Source: Spongiibacter marinus
GTDB lineage: Bacteria; Pseudomonadota; Gammaproteobacteria; Pseudomonadales; Spongiibacteraceae
Reading direction: 5' to 3'
Length of the DNA: 64,000 bases
NCBI RefSeq assembly: GCF_016906995.1
Contig: NZ_JAFBBD010000006.1
Location: forward strand, 124,001-188,000
The notes beneath the pieces were generated by a model. That model saw only the letters and a list, made by a program, of their open reading frames with translations. It ran no database searches and had not been told where the DNA came from. This document shows positions 14,230 through 22,745 of the stretch, in pieces. The stretch's first letter is position 1. Every line of letters begins with the position of its first letter. The translations under genes and the position numbers were made by a program.

Positions 14230-14592
14230 CTATTCATATTCACAGAGAACATGGTCGCTTCTACCGTAACTGCTTTTTTGCAGCAGTTTTGGTTCAACCG
14301 ATCCGAAGCAGCCGAACTGATTCCATGCCTTTTCACATAAGCCTTTTTGTTCATCATCAAAGGCATTCGAGATTCCTGCCATACAAACACCGTTGTATTT
14401 TGAATCCCGCCCTCGGAGAGGACCGCCTACTTTGGCTTCTAGCTTTTTCTCTGTATCAACTCTCATGGAGATGCCATCGCATAGGGCCATCGCTTGCAGG
14501 GCATAGCAAAAATTCTCCACGAGGTCAGCGTTTTCATCCGCTTGTGAGTAGGCGGGGAGCCAGATCAGTATGGCAATCAATAGCTTTTTCAT
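14230..14592 (-). CDS. Exported cysteine-containing cargo protein (120 aa)
   Basis: Start at ATG 14592 (AAGGAA upstream). A clear signal peptide MKKLLIAILIWLPAYSQA has a cleavage site near residue 18. The mature part has about six cysteines and short acidic runs, suggesting a periplasmic disulfide-bonded protein. It is transcribed against its neighbours and lies between the second Ogr-like gene and the integrase. That is a usual place for lysogenic-conversion cargo. No family recognised. Confidence 0.7.
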   Translation of the reverse strand: MKKLLIAILIWLPAYSQADENADLVENFCYALQAMALCDGISMRVDTEKKLEAKVGGPLRGRDSKYNGVCMAGISNAFDDEQKGLCEKAWNQFGCFGSVEPKLLQKSSYGRSDHVLCEYE

Positions 14593-14682
14593 CGTCAAAT
14601 TCCTTTTGTGATTTAAGTTTCTTGACCCCCCATAGCCGTCTGGAAGAGCCTGCAGACCTTTTTGAAAGTAGGGCGATAGTAA

Positions 14683-15861
14683 ATGGCTAAGGGTTGGGAA
14701 GTCCACGGTGGGATGCTGCGGGTCTATTTTTACTACAAGGGGGATAAGTGCCGGGAGCCATTGAACCTGCCGCCCACGGATCAAAACAAGGCGTATGCTG
14801 AGGGCCTGGTGGCCACCATTAAGCATGAGATTCGGCAGGGCATTTTTGACTATGCCAGCCGATTTCCCAATTCGCCGCGGTTGAAGCAAAACACCTTCGG
14901 CCACTACCTGGATATTTTCTATGAGATCAAAGCGCGCAAGGTGGCGGCGCTGACGCTGGAGAATTACCAGCGCTGGGGAAGAGGCTATATTCGCCCGCAA
15001 TGGGGCCATAGGCTGGTGGAGGATATCGACACCATCGACATCGAGAAGTGGATCAGCGCGTCCCTTGACTCGCTTGCCAGCAAAAGCATCAAAGAGATTC
15101 TGCAGATAATGTCTCAGGTGTTTGACCTTTACGGCACCCGCCACCGCGTTCACTACAATCCCACAAAGCCAATCCGGGTGGCGTTGCCTGACTCTGAAGA
15201 TCCGGATGTGTTCACGCGCCGGGAAATTAACCTGATTCTCAATACGCCCACTGAGCGTGAATCTGAGCGCAACATGACGGAGTTTTGGCTGTGGTCCGGC
15301 CCGCGCACCGCAGAGCTGATTGCGATGAGCTGGGATTATATCGACCTCGACGCCGGTATTGCCCGGTATGAAATGGGCGTGGTTGAAGGGCAGTACAAGG
15401 CGACCAAGACGCGGCGTTCAAAGCGCACGGTGGAACTGTTGAAGCCGGCTGTTGACGCGTTGCGCCGGCAGAAGGCGATTACCGGCGACCTGGAGCCGAT
15501 CACGGTTGAGATGACCGACAGGGATAACCGCACTATCCGCAAAGTGAAATTCCGGCCGGTATGGGTAAGCACCGGTACCGGCGAGCCGTTCATCCACATT
15601 AAGAGTTATCGGGAATATTGGTGGACCAATCACCTGGAGGCGGCAGGGGTTCGCTACCGGGGGCCAAGCCAGTGCCGCCACACCTTCATTAGCCAGATGC
15701 TAACGGTGGGCATGCCCATCAACTGGATTATTGCGCAGGTAGGCCACACATCCGAAGCCATGATCCGGAAGCACTACGGCAAATTCATTCAGGAAGACCA
15801 GCCGATCAACTTCTCGCAACTGGCCAACGCCAAGTTGGGGTTTACTGGGCAAGAAGAATAA
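14683..15861 (+). CDS. int: Tyrosine site-specific integrase
   Basis: A 392-residue phage integrase. The N-terminal arm-binding part (residues 1-60, GGMLRVYFYYKGDKCREPL) is of the DUF3596 type. A core-binding helical domain covers residues 70-160, and the catalytic domain starts near 170. The catalytic set is visible: Arg208 (SGPRTAEL), Arg332 with His333 (QCRHTF), His355 (VGHTSEAM) and Tyr365 (KHYGKF). The usual His three residues before the second Arg is Ser329, as in some related phage integrases. It reads toward tRNA-Ser, whose 3' end it probably uses as attachment site. Confidence 0.93.
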   Translation: MAKGWEVHGGMLRVYFYYKGDKCREPLNLPPTDQNKAYAEGLVATIKHEIRQGIFDYASRFPNSPRLKQNTFGHYLDIFYEIKARKVAALTLENYQRWGRGYIRPQWGHRLVEDIDTIDIEKWISASLDSLASKSIKEILQIMSQVFDLYGTRHRVHYNPTKPIRVALPDSEDPDVFTRREINLILNTPTERESERNMTEFWLWSGPRTAELIAMSWDYIDLDAGIARYEMGVVEGQYKATKTRRSKRTVELLKPAVDALRRQKAITGDLEPITVEMTDRDNRTIRKVKFRPVWVSTGTGEPFIHIKSYREYWWTNHLEAAGVRYRGPSQCRHTFISQMLTVGMPINWIIAQVGHTSEAMIRKHYGKFIQEDQPINFSQLANAKLGFTGQEE

Positions 15862-15887
15862 CAAAGCCCCGGATTCACAAGCAGAAA

Positions 15888-15905
15888 AGGCCGGTAATTC
15901 GGCCT
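15888..15905. terminator. Hairpin after the integrase, possible weak terminator
   Basis: AGGCCG and CGGCCT pair across a six-base loop. The minus strand reads on into TTTTC, so it could end transcription from tRNA-Ser; the plus-strand T run is poor. Confidence 0.4.
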
Positions 15906-15922
15906 GCCTTCCCACTTCGTCA

Positions 15923-15950
15923 GTCCCAGAACGGTCCCAAAATCGTCCCA
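15923..15950 (+). repeat. Three 11-base-spaced direct repeats, candidate integrase arm sites
   Basis: GTCCCA occurs at 15923, 15934 and 15945, each 11 bases apart, followed by AGAAC, AAAAT and TTCC. It lies between the integrase stop and the tRNA 3' end. Regular one-turn spacing next to an attachment site is typical of arm-type sites. Confidence 0.55.
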
Positions 15951-15996
15951 TTCCAAACTGCCAGTCTCGGAAAGCCCCGTATGACGCGGGTTTAAA

Positions 15997-16084
15997 TGGC
16001 GGAGGGGCAGGGATTCGAACCCTGGGACGGTCGCCCGTCGCCGGTTTTCAAGACCGGTGCTTTCGACCACTCAGCCACCCCTCC
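15997..16084 (-). tRNA. serT: tRNA-Ser(UGA), prophage attachment locus
   Basis: An 88-base tRNA on the minus strand with acceptor GGAGGGG pairing CCCCTCC, discriminator G and an encoded CCA. The anticodon loop CTTGAAA between CCGGT and ACCGG gives anticodon UGA. A long variable arm is present, as in serine tRNAs. Its 3' end faces the integrase 136 bases away, so the prophage inserted at the 3' end and kept the gene whole. The att core should lie in the T-arm/acceptor region, but the second copy is outside the window. Confidence 0.95.
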
Positions 16085-16097
16085 GGAGAAGCCCGAG

Positions 16098-16125
16098 ATT
16101 ATACCTAGGTTTGTTTCTGAAACAA
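16098..16125 (-). promoter_or_regulatory. Promoter of tRNA-Ser
   Basis: On the minus strand TTGTTT (16120-16125) is followed, after 16 bases, by a perfect TATAAT (16098-16103), ending 14 bases before the tRNA. Confidence 0.75.
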
Positions 16126-16178
16126 GCGTATTTCTAAAAAAGACTTATAAATCAGATGGGTGTGGCTAAAAATTAGGC

Positions 16179-16204
16179 AAAAAAAGCCCGGCATTTGCCG
16201 GGCT
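16179..16204 (-). terminator. Intrinsic terminator of rne
   Basis: AGCCCGGC and GCCGGGCT form a stem with a four-base loop, followed on the minus strand by seven T. It lies 20 bases after the rne stop. Confidence 0.9.
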
Positions 16205-16224
16205 TAGGTGAGATATTGTCAAAC

Positions 16225-19101
16225 TTAGTTCCGGGGGTCGTTGGCCGCTCTTGGCAGCTTCGGACGATCCGGGTTAGGTTGCGCCATAACACTGGCGTCT
16301 AGCACTGGCGCTTGCGGTTGCGCCGTGGTGATATCCACAGTGCCAACTGGGCTGGGTGCAACGCGCGGATCGTTGGCGGCTCTACCTTGCGGCTTGGCAA
16401 CGCTGCTGGGAGCGGCGGGTGACGGCGCGGCATTAGGCTCGCTCGCTGCAATCGGCGCTTCGGGCTCTGATGTTGTTTCAGCCGCCGTATCCGGTGCTGA
16501 CGGCTCAGCCGGTGCCTCAGCGGCTGGTTCGACGTCCTGCGCCGGCGTATCGGACGGTGGTGTCGCTTCAGTGTCCGCTACCACGGCTTCGGTTGCGCTG
16601 TCTTCCGTCGCTGTCGATTCGGCCTCTTCATTACGCTTGGCTGGCGCCGGCTCGTTTTCAGTAACGGCGTTTTCAGTTGCCTCTACCTCCATTGAGTCGT
16701 TGCTGACGGTGTCCTTCACGTCTGCAGCCGGGGCAGTGGGCGCAGTAGCTTGGTTCGGCGTTTCCTCGCTGCGGGGTGCGGGAGCCTCAGTCGCTGTGAT
16801 GGGCGCCTCTGTCGTCGGAGCCGCTTCAGTGTTTACCTTCGCATCCTCTGCAGTCTCCTCAGCAACAATACTGTTGCGTGCTTCTTCCGGCAAAGCATCT
16901 ACGGGTGCGGCACTGCGTTTACGTTCCTGGGGGCCGCGAGGGCGGCGGTTGCCGCGGCGACGCGGGCGATTGTTTGACTCATTGCCCTTGTTATCGCTGT
17001 CGGCCTGATCGTTTTCCGGCTTGCGCGTGTCGTTGCTGGGCTTGTCATTGCCTTTGTTCGCCGCCGTATTGTCGCGATCATTGCGATTACGGTTGCGATT
17101 GCGGTTGTTGTTGCGGCTATCGCTGCGATTGTCACCGCGCTCGTCATTGCGCTTATCGCGGTTTTGCTTGTTGCCGCCGCGTTCGCTGTTCGCTTTCGCT
17201 GTGTCGCTGTCACCACCTTGGTTGTTGCGATTGCGCTGGTCGTTGGGGCGACGATTGCGGTTGCGGTTCTGGCCACCGCGGTTGTTGTTGCGGTTCTGAC
17301 CGCCGCGGTTGTTGTTGCGGTTGCGATTGTTGGCGCGGCGTGGTTCAGGAGTGGGCTCGGGTTCAGGCTCTTCGCCTTTAAAGAAGGCGGCGATACTTTT
17401 ACCCAGCTTGCTGAAAAAGCCTTCCTCATCCGCCTTTTGCTCAGCAGGCTTATTGTCGGCGGGTTTGTCGCTTGCCGGCGAGGGTGCTGGTGCCGGTGTT
17501 TTGGGCGCCAGGGTGCGAACCACAGCAGCGGGTGCGGCGGCCGGCGCTTGTGGGGCCTTGATTTGCTCGTCTTCACTTTCCGCTTCAGCGGCAATTTTGT
17601 AGCTGACCTCGGCATCGCCGTCGATGTCGCTCTCGCGCAGGCGGGCTACCTCGAAATGTGGCGTGTCCAGGTGTGGGGCGGGGATCACTACCACACGCAC
17701 GTTACTGCGCTGTTCGATGTCGTGTATTGCCGTGCGCTTTTCGTTCAGCAGATATGAGCCAACATTGACGGGAACAATGGCGCGAATTTCGGCGCTTTTC
17801 TCTTTATTCGCTTCCTCTTCAACGAGGCGAAGAATCGACAGGGCGAGGGATTTGGTGTCGCGAATAGTGCCCTGGCCGCTACAGCGGGGGCAGACTTTGG
17901 CGCTGGTCTCGCCCAGAGAGGGGCGGAGGCGTTGGCGAGACATTTCAAGCAGGCCAAAGCGCGAGATTCGCCCGGTTTGGATGCGGGCGCGGTCGGTTGC
18001 CATGGCATCCCGAACCCGGTTTTCCACTTCGCGTTGGTTTTTGGCTGCCATCATGTCGATAAAATCGACAACGATCAGACCACCGATATCACGCAGCCGT
18101 AACTGGCGGGCAATCTCATCAGCAGCTTCAAGGTTGGTTTGCAGTGCTGTTTCCTCGATATCGCCGCCCTTGGTTGCTCTGGCAGAGTTGATATCGATGG
18201 AGACGAGTGCCTCTGTTGGGTCGATAACGATAGAGCCGCCGCTGGGGAGTTGAACCTCGCGCTGGAAGGCCGATTCAATCTGGGACTCTATCTGGTAGCG
18301 GTTGAATAGGGGAACCTGGTCTTGGTAGTAGCGCACCTTGTTTTTAAAGTGCGGCATCACCTGTTCAACGAAGTGCATCGCTTCGTTGTAGGATTCCTCG
18401 GAATCGATCAAGACCTGGTCGATATCGTCGCGCAAATAGTCGCGAATTGCGCGGATAATAACGTTGCTTTCCTGAAGGATAAGCACCGGAGCCTTGCGCT
18501 CTTCACCGGCTTGCTGAATCGCTGACCACAGGTGAAGAAGGTAGTCTAAATCCCACTGCAGTTCTTCCGAGCTGCGGCCGATGCCCGCTGTGCGAACAAT
18601 GACGCCCATGCTGTCTGGGATGTTGATGCTGTTCAGCGCATCGCGCAAAGCGGCGCGCTCCTCTCCCTCAATGCGACGAGAAATGCCGCCGGCACGGGGA
18701 TTGTTAGGCATCAGTACCATGTAGCGGCCGGCGAGACTAATAAAGGTTGTGAGTGCAGCGCCTTTGTTGCCGCGCTCCTCTTTTTCAACCTGAACGATAA
18801 CTTCGGTGCCTTCTTTTACAAGGTCCTTGATTTTCGCACGGCCGGAAACGTCAGAGGGGTTGCGGTAGAAATATTCTTTGGAGATTTCTTTAAGGGGAAG
18901 AAAACCGTGGCGTTCGGCGCCGAAGTCGACAAAAGCGGCTTCCAGGCTGGGTTCAACGCGGGTAATTTTACCCTTGTATACGTTGGCTTTTTTCTGGACG
19001 CGGGTACGGTTCTCGATATCCAGGTCGTAAAGGCGTTGCCCGTCTACGAGGGCAACACGCAACTCTTCTGGCTGAGTTGCGTTAATAAGCATTCTTTTCA
19101 T
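16225..19101 (-). CDS. rne: Ribonuclease E
   Basis: A 958-residue RNase E, slightly shorter than the 1061 of E. coli. N-terminal [10 protein letters not shown] and an S1 domain (about 35-120) precede the catalytic core, with the metal-binding VSIDINSA and VVDFIDMM stretches. The zinc-link CPRCSGQG is near residue 404. The C-terminal half is unstructured: a basic Asn/Arg-rich part with repeated RNNNRGGQ units encoded by short direct repeats (about 17220-17340), then acidic Ala/Glu/Pro-rich sequence. Two RAANDPR motifs close to the end recall the NDPR short linear motifs described for Pseudomonas RNase E. It processes rRNA, tRNA and mRNA and scaffolds the degradosome. Confidence 0.97.
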   Translation of the reverse strand: MKRMLINATQPEELRVALVDGQRLYDLDIENRTRVQKKANVYKGKITRVEPSLEAAFVDFGAERHGFLPLKEISKEYFYRNPSDVSGRAKIKDLVKEGTEVIVQVEKEERGNKGAALTTFISLAGRYMVLMPNNPRAGGISRRIEGEERAALRDALNSINIPDSMGVIVRTAGIGRSSEELQWDLDYLLHLWSAIQQAGEERKAPVLILQESNVIIRAIRDYLRDDIDQVLIDSEESYNEAMHFVEQVMPHFKNKVRYYQDQVPLFNRYQIESQIESAFQREVQLPSGGSIVIDPTEALVSIDINSARATKGGDIEETALQTNLEAADEIARQLRLRDIGGLIVVDFIDMMAAKNQREVENRVRDAMATDRARIQTGRISRFGLLEMSRQRLRPSLGETSAKVCPRCSGQGTIRDTKSLALSILRLVEEEANKEKSAEIRAIVPVNVGSYLLNEKRTAIHDIEQRSNVRVVVIPAPHLDTPHFEVARLRESDIDGDAEVSYKIAAEAESEDEQIKAPQAPAAAPAAVVRTLAPKTPAPAPSPASDKPADNKPAEQKADEEGFFSKLGKSIAAFFKGEEPEPEPTPEPRRANNRNRNNNRGGQNRNNNRGGQNRNRNRRPNDQRNRNNQGGDSDTAKANSERGGNKQNRDKRNDERGDNRSDSRNNNRNRNRNRNDRDNTAANKGNDKPSNDTRKPENDQADSDNKGNESNNRPRRRGNRRPRGPQERKRSAAPVDALPEEARNSIVAEETAEDAKVNTEAAPTTEAPITATEAPAPRSEETPNQATAPTAPAADVKDTVSNDSMEVEATENAVTENEPAPAKRNEEAESTATEDSATEAVVADTEATPPSDTPAQDVEPAAEAPAEPSAPDTAAETTSEPEAPIAASEPNAAPSPAAPSSVAKPQGRAANDPRVAPSPVGTVDITTAQPQAPVLDASVMAQPNPDRPKLPRAANDPRN

Positions 19102-19623
19102 GAGCTATCAAATCCCAAAAGCCGGGATCTGTCGGGCCGCTCACGTGATTGAGCATCTATAAGCGTTGCAATGAGTCGATTGGGCCTTATGGGCGCCGGG
19201 GCCGTTTTCGGCCAGCGTTCTCATTGTGTGCGGCATGGTCGTTTGTTGCCGCGCTTTTCTCGGCGCGATTGTTCACGCGCTGGTCGTCGTTCGTCTAATA
19301 CGGTAGGCGCAGGGTATACGCGCCAAATATCGGTAACGTCTATTCGTACGTCGCTTTTACAGAGTTCTATCACATCTACGGTGCCGGCAAATCTCGGCAG
19401 CACAATGTTTTATGTACCGGCACTACGCTAAAATGCCGCCGGTACACTGTTTGTTCACGTGGTGAGGCGCTGCCAAATTCCCTATGGCGATATCTGCCTC
19501 TGTAGACGGTTGGCGGTTTTCCCTTGCAACACAGCCCTGCTGTGGCGGGAACCGGGCCCAACGGCTACGCGTTGGAATATAGCAGTATTCAGTAGTTGTC
19601 TCAATGATTTACCGAGGTTTTGA
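19102..19623 (-). promoter_or_regulatory. Long rne 5' leader and promoter; rluC divergent region
   Basis: No gene is seen in this 522-base gap. On the minus strand TTGAGA (19599-19604), a 17-base spacer and TATATT (19576-19581) form a good promoter. It gives a leader of about 465 bases before rne, similar in kind to the long self-regulating leader of E. coli rne. Two hairpins lie in it: one at 19519-19551 (TTCCC with GGGAA around CACAGC and GCTGTG), and one at 19414-19445 (GTACCGGC with GCCGGTAC). The promoter ends only about 20 bases from the rluC start on the other strand. Confidence 0.7.
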
Positions 19624-20571
19624 GTGAGTTCAGACGGATTAGTTAATCCCGCAGTGCGGTTTGTCACCGTGACTGACGATTTTGCCGGGCAGAGGCTGGA
19701 TAACTTTTTAATGAGAGAGTTAAAAGGTGTTCCTAAGTCTAAGATTTATAACATTTTGCGCCGTGGCGAAGTGCGAGTGAATAAATCGCGGGTTAAGCCG
19801 GCATACAAGCTCATGGCGGGGGATGTGTTACGCATTCCGCCTGTTCGGTTGGCGCAACGCGAGACGGTGCCTGTGTCGACTTCGCTGGCGACGCGGATCC
19901 GCGATGCGGTGATCTACGAAGATGAGGGCTTGATGATAGTCAATAAACCCTCGGGATTGGCGGTGCATGGCGGCAGTGGAGTGTCGATGGGCCTGATTGA
20001 ATCTCTGCGCCAAATATACCCGGAGTGTCGGCATTTGGAGTTGGTTCACCGCCTTGATCGCGACACCTCAGGCTGTGTCATGGTTTCGAAAAAAAGAAGT
20101 GTTCTTAAGGAATTGCATCAACTTCTTCAGAAAAAACATGCAGTCGATAAGCGTTATCTTGCGCTGGTGGGCGGGAGTTGGCCTGTGCGCAAAAACCAGG
20201 TGAATGTACGACTGCAGAAAAATGTGCTGCAGTCCGGTGAAAGGATGGTTCGTGCAGGTATTGAGGGAAAGGCCTCGCTCACCGAATATCGGCTGCTCAA
20301 GCGTATTGAGGGTGCAAGCTTGGTGGAGGCCAGACCAATTACCGGGCGCACCCATCAAATTCGCGTTCACTGCCAGTACGCCGGCCACCCGATCCTTGGC
20401 GACGATAAATATGGGGACGACGCCGCGAATCAGCGTTTTCGGGAAAAGGGCTTAAAGCGTTTATTTCTGCATGCCCATTCGTTGTCTTTCACTTTGGGTG
20501 AAAGGAAGGTCTCGGTGGAAGCGCCTCTGCCAAGTGACCTACAAAAAGTTCTAGAAAGCGAGGGTAACTAG
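19624..20571 (+). CDS. rluC: 23S rRNA pseudouridine synthase RluC
   Basis: A 315-residue RluC/RluD-family enzyme. An N-terminal S4 domain (QRLDNFLMRELKGVPKSKIYNILRRGEVRVN, residues 20-60) binds RNA. The catalytic motif is HRLDRDTSGCVMV, with the aspartate nucleophile near residue 145, and RTHQIRVHCQYAGHPILGDDKYG lies near residue 240. It isomerises uridines at positions 955, 2504 and 2580 in E. coli 23S rRNA. The start is GTG 19624, preceded by GAGG. The gene stands opposite rne, as in E. coli and Pseudomonas, and the HAD gene follows after five bases. Confidence 0.92.
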   Translation: MSSDGLVNPAVRFVTVTDDFAGQRLDNFLMRELKGVPKSKIYNILRRGEVRVNKSRVKPAYKLMAGDVLRIPPVRLAQRETVPVSTSLATRIRDAVIYEDEGLMIVNKPSGLAVHGGSGVSMGLIESLRQIYPECRHLELVHRLDRDTSGCVMVSKKRSVLKELHQLLQKKHAVDKRYLALVGGSWPVRKNQVNVRLQKNVLQSGERMVRAGIEGKASLTEYRLLKRIEGASLVEARPITGRTHQIRVHCQYAGHPILGDDKYGDDAANQRFREKGLKRLFLHAHSLSFTLGERKVSVEAPLPSDLQKVLESEGN

Positions 20572-20576
20572 CCGTC

Positions 20577-21215
20577 ATGCTTATTATTTTTGACTGGGAT
20601 GGGACGCTGCTCGATTCATCTGACAAGATCGTGGCGTGCATGCGCCAGGCCGCTGCCGACTGTGGCGTGGCGCCGCCGAGCCCGGCGGAGGTGCGCGATA
20701 TTATTGGCTTGGAATTGAGTCGCGCGATTGCAATTCTTTTTCCTTCGAAGTCTCCAGAGGGTGTCACCGAGATTCGCGATGCCTACGCACGGCGTTTTGT
20801 GGAGGCTGATTGCCAGCCATGCTCGTATTTTGACGGGGTTGAGCGTGGTTTGCGGCGCTTGCACGCGGCGGGCCATCAGTTGTGCGTGGCAACGGGCAAA
20901 AGTCGCAAGGGCTTGAACCGGGTATTCTCGCACTTGCCGGAGGCCGCGCTGTTTACTGCCAGTCGCTGCGCCGATGAAACGGCGTCAAAGCCAGATCCGT
21001 TGATGTTGCGTGAATTGTGTGAGGCCCTGAGTGTCGCGCCGCATGACGCGGTCATGGTCGGCGATACGGAGTACGACCTGGAGATGGCTCATCGCTTTGG
21101 TATGCCGTCGATAGGTGTTAGTTACGGCGTGCATCATCCTGATCGCCTAAAGCGGTGGGGGCCTCGCGCCATTATTGACCATTTCGATCATCTGGATGCG
21201 GCGCTGCCGCGCTAA
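20577..21215 (+). CDS. HAD-family phosphatase (YcjU/Gph-like)
   Basis: A 212-residue HAD hydrolase. Motif I is FDWDGTLLDS (nucleophile Asp8), motif II VATGKSRKG near residue 107, with Lys138 in SKPDP and motif IV VGDTEYDLEMA near 160. It is a soluble phosphoglycolate-phosphatase-like enzyme; substrate unknown. It follows rluC by five bases, the standard neighbour in Pseudomonas-type genomes. The sppA gene that often follows in that arrangement is absent here. Confidence 0.88.
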   Translation: MLIIFDWDGTLLDSSDKIVACMRQAAADCGVAPPSPAEVRDIIGLELSRAIAILFPSKSPEGVTEIRDAYARRFVEADCQPCSYFDGVERGLRRLHAAGHQLCVATGKSRKGLNRVFSHLPEAALFTASRCADETASKPDPLMLRELCEALSVAPHDAVMVGDTEYDLEMAHRFGMPSIGVSYGVHHPDRLKRWGPRAIIDHFDHLDAALPR

Positions 21216-21239
21216 GTTATGCTCGCGCGGCAGGGTTGC

Positions 21240-21827
21240 CTAGGGGAGGTCGTAGCCCTCTTTGGTCAGAAAATCCACCAAGCGTATGAGCGGTAAGCCA
21301 ATCAGGGTATTGGGGTCGTCGCCGCTCAGGCGCTCAAATAAACTAATGCCCAAGCCCTCCATTTTGAAGCCGCCGGCGCAGTCGAACGCGGGCTCTTTGT
21401 CCACGTAGCGAGTGATCTGGTCGGTGGTCAAGGGGCGAAAATAGACGGTAAATGTTTCTACGCAGTTCTGCTGGCGGCCGCTTTGACTGTTAATCAGGCA
21501 TAGGCCGGTGTGGAAGTGCAGCGTTTTGCCGGAGCACGCTTGAAGCTGCTCAATGGTTCGGTCCCGGTCGCCGGGCTTGCCCAGCGCGATGCCGTCGAGG
21601 TCTGCAACTTGATCACTGCCAATAACTAGGGCGTCTTTGTGCTGAGTGGCCACGTGGGCGGCTTTCTGCCGCGCTAGGCGCAGTGCGGTCTCTGCGGGCT
21701 TTTCCGTATTTAATGGTGTTTCGTCGATATTCGGAGCGTGACACTCGGCTTGTATGCCGAGTTGGCTGATTAATTGCTGGCGGTAGCGCGAGCTAGAGGC
21801 GAGTACGATCCTGGTGGGGCTGGCCAT
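21240..21827 (-). CDS. Maf-like nucleotide pyrophosphatase (YceF subfamily)
   Basis: A 195-residue Maf protein. Start motif IVLASSSRYRQQLI, then APNIDETPL, ALVIGSDQVA with the catalytic aspartate, GKPGD, FTVYFRPLT, DKEPAFDCAGGFKMEGLG, and the final LIGLPLIRL. The SDQVA form and sequence place it in the YceF group, which hydrolyses 7-methyl-GTP in E. coli. It lies opposite the flanking genes; elsewhere it is usually divergent from yceD in the same way. Start is ATG 21827. Confidence 0.9.
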   Translation of the reverse strand: MASPTRIVLASSSRYRQQLISQLGIQAECHAPNIDETPLNTEKPAETALRLARQKAAHVATQHKDALVIGSDQVADLDGIALGKPGDRDRTIEQLQACSGKTLHFHTGLCLINSQSGRQQNCVETFTVYFRPLTTDQITRYVDKEPAFDCAGGFKMEGLGISLFERLSGDDPNTLIGLPLIRLVDFLTKEGYDLP

Positions 21828-21971
21828 TTAATGCGGGGTCCGGTCAGAAGTTTCAGGCAGTTTAGCAGAATCCCTGCCGCCAATTTGCAGGGGCTTGAGG
21901 GCAGTGGCTTGCCCGCGGTTCTTGTGTGGGCGAAAAGGCGGCGTAAGCGCCTAAAAATACGGCTTTTTGCT

Positions 21972-22000
21972 TTGACATCGCCCGGTCAAATCCCTATGAT
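21972..22000 (+). promoter_or_regulatory. Strong sigma-70 promoter of yceD-rpmF
   Basis: TTGACA (21972-21977), 17-base spacer, TATGAT (21995-22000). It ends nine bases before the yceD ATG, so initiation at the usual distance gives a nearly leaderless message. Confidence 0.85.
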
Positions 22001-22009
22001 TGCGCGCTT

Positions 22010-22537
22010 ATGCAAAGACAGCCCCTGCCTAAGCAGCTGGATGCGAGGAAACTCTGCATCAGCGCTGCGGAAATTTGCGCGAAGATCAGCGTAAGCGAGT
22101 TACCCCGTTTTGCGGCGGGACTGGCTTCTGATAACGGCGAAGTACTGGCCGATATCAAGCTGTATCGAGATGAACAGGGGTTTTACCGAGTGGATGGGAA
22201 GGCTCGTGCTGCAGTCGAAGTGAGCTGCGAGCGCTGTTTACAGGCCATGCCCATTGAAATTGCGGCGGAATTCGCTCTCGCTCTAGTGTGGACCGAGGAG
22301 CAGGCCAAAGCTTTGCCGAAGTCATTGGATCCGGTGATTTTGGGTGAAGAGCTACTGGCGCTCGATGAGTTATTGCAAGACGAGCTGATTATCAGCACGC
22401 CTTTCGTTAGCTACCACGATATAGACGAGTGCAAAACCACCGCGCCAACTGACTATCCCGCGCCGGAAGGCGCCGGAATTGAAGAGAAGGGCGAGTCGCC
22501 TTTTTCTGTACTGGGGTCATTAAAACCCCAAGATTAA
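22010..22537 (+). CDS. yceD: DUF177 protein YceD (23S rRNA accumulation protein)
   Basis: A 175-residue acidic protein of the YceD/DUF177 family. The start MQRQPLPKQLD matches the family N-terminus, so ATG 22010 is right although no ribosome site precedes it. The CERCLQ pair near residue 65 and LASLKP-like end (VLGSLKPQD) are family signs. YceD is needed for normal 23S rRNA levels and is normally co-transcribed with rpmF, as here (21-base gap). The promoter just upstream implies a very short leader. Confidence 0.93.
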   Translation: MQRQPLPKQLDARKLCISAAEICAKISVSELPRFAAGLASDNGEVLADIKLYRDEQGFYRVDGKARAAVEVSCERCLQAMPIEIAAEFALALVWTEEQAKALPKSLDPVILGEELLALDELLQDELIISTPFVSYHDIDECKTTAPTDYPAPEGAGIEEKGESPFSVLGSLKPQD

Positions 22538-22558
22538 GTGAAGAGGAATTGTTGAGCC

Positions 22559-22738
22559 ATGGCTGTTCAGAAAAGCAAGAAGACCCGTTCTCGTCGCGGC
22601 ATGCGTCGTTCACACGATGCACTGTCTAGCGCAGCGCTGTCAGTAGACCAGACTAGCGGTGAAAAGCATCTGCGCCATAACGTTACCGCTGACGGTTTCT
22701 TCCGTGGCCGTAAAGTAGTCGCTGGTAAAGACGACTAA
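22559..22738 (+). CDS. rpmF: 50S ribosomal protein L32
   Basis: A 59-residue basic protein: [20 protein letters not shown], then [17 protein letters not shown], the standard L32 sequence of gammaproteobacteria. The start has GAGGAATTG upstream. It is a small ribosomal protein of the large subunit. It comes between yceD and plsX, linking ribosome and lipid synthesis in one operon; plsX begins eight bases later. Confidence 0.97.
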   Translation: MAVQKSKKTRSRRGMRRSHDALSSAALSVDQTSGEKHLRHNVTADGFFRGRKVVAGKDD

Positions 22739-22745
22739 CATTTGC

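Noticed and set aside
14593-15153. Upstream extension of the exported cargo protein on the minus strand
   Set aside because: The signal peptide start at 14592 with AAGGAA is convincing; the extension would overlap the integrase antisense.
17220-17340. Tandem repeats resembling a CRISPR or minisatellite
   Set aside because: Repeats are imperfect, lack spacers and encode RNNNRGGQ units inside rne.
16878-17381. Plus-strand frame rich in Cys and Arg opposite rne
   Set aside because: Arises from the repetitive Asn/Arg codons of the RNase E tail; no promoter or ribosome site.
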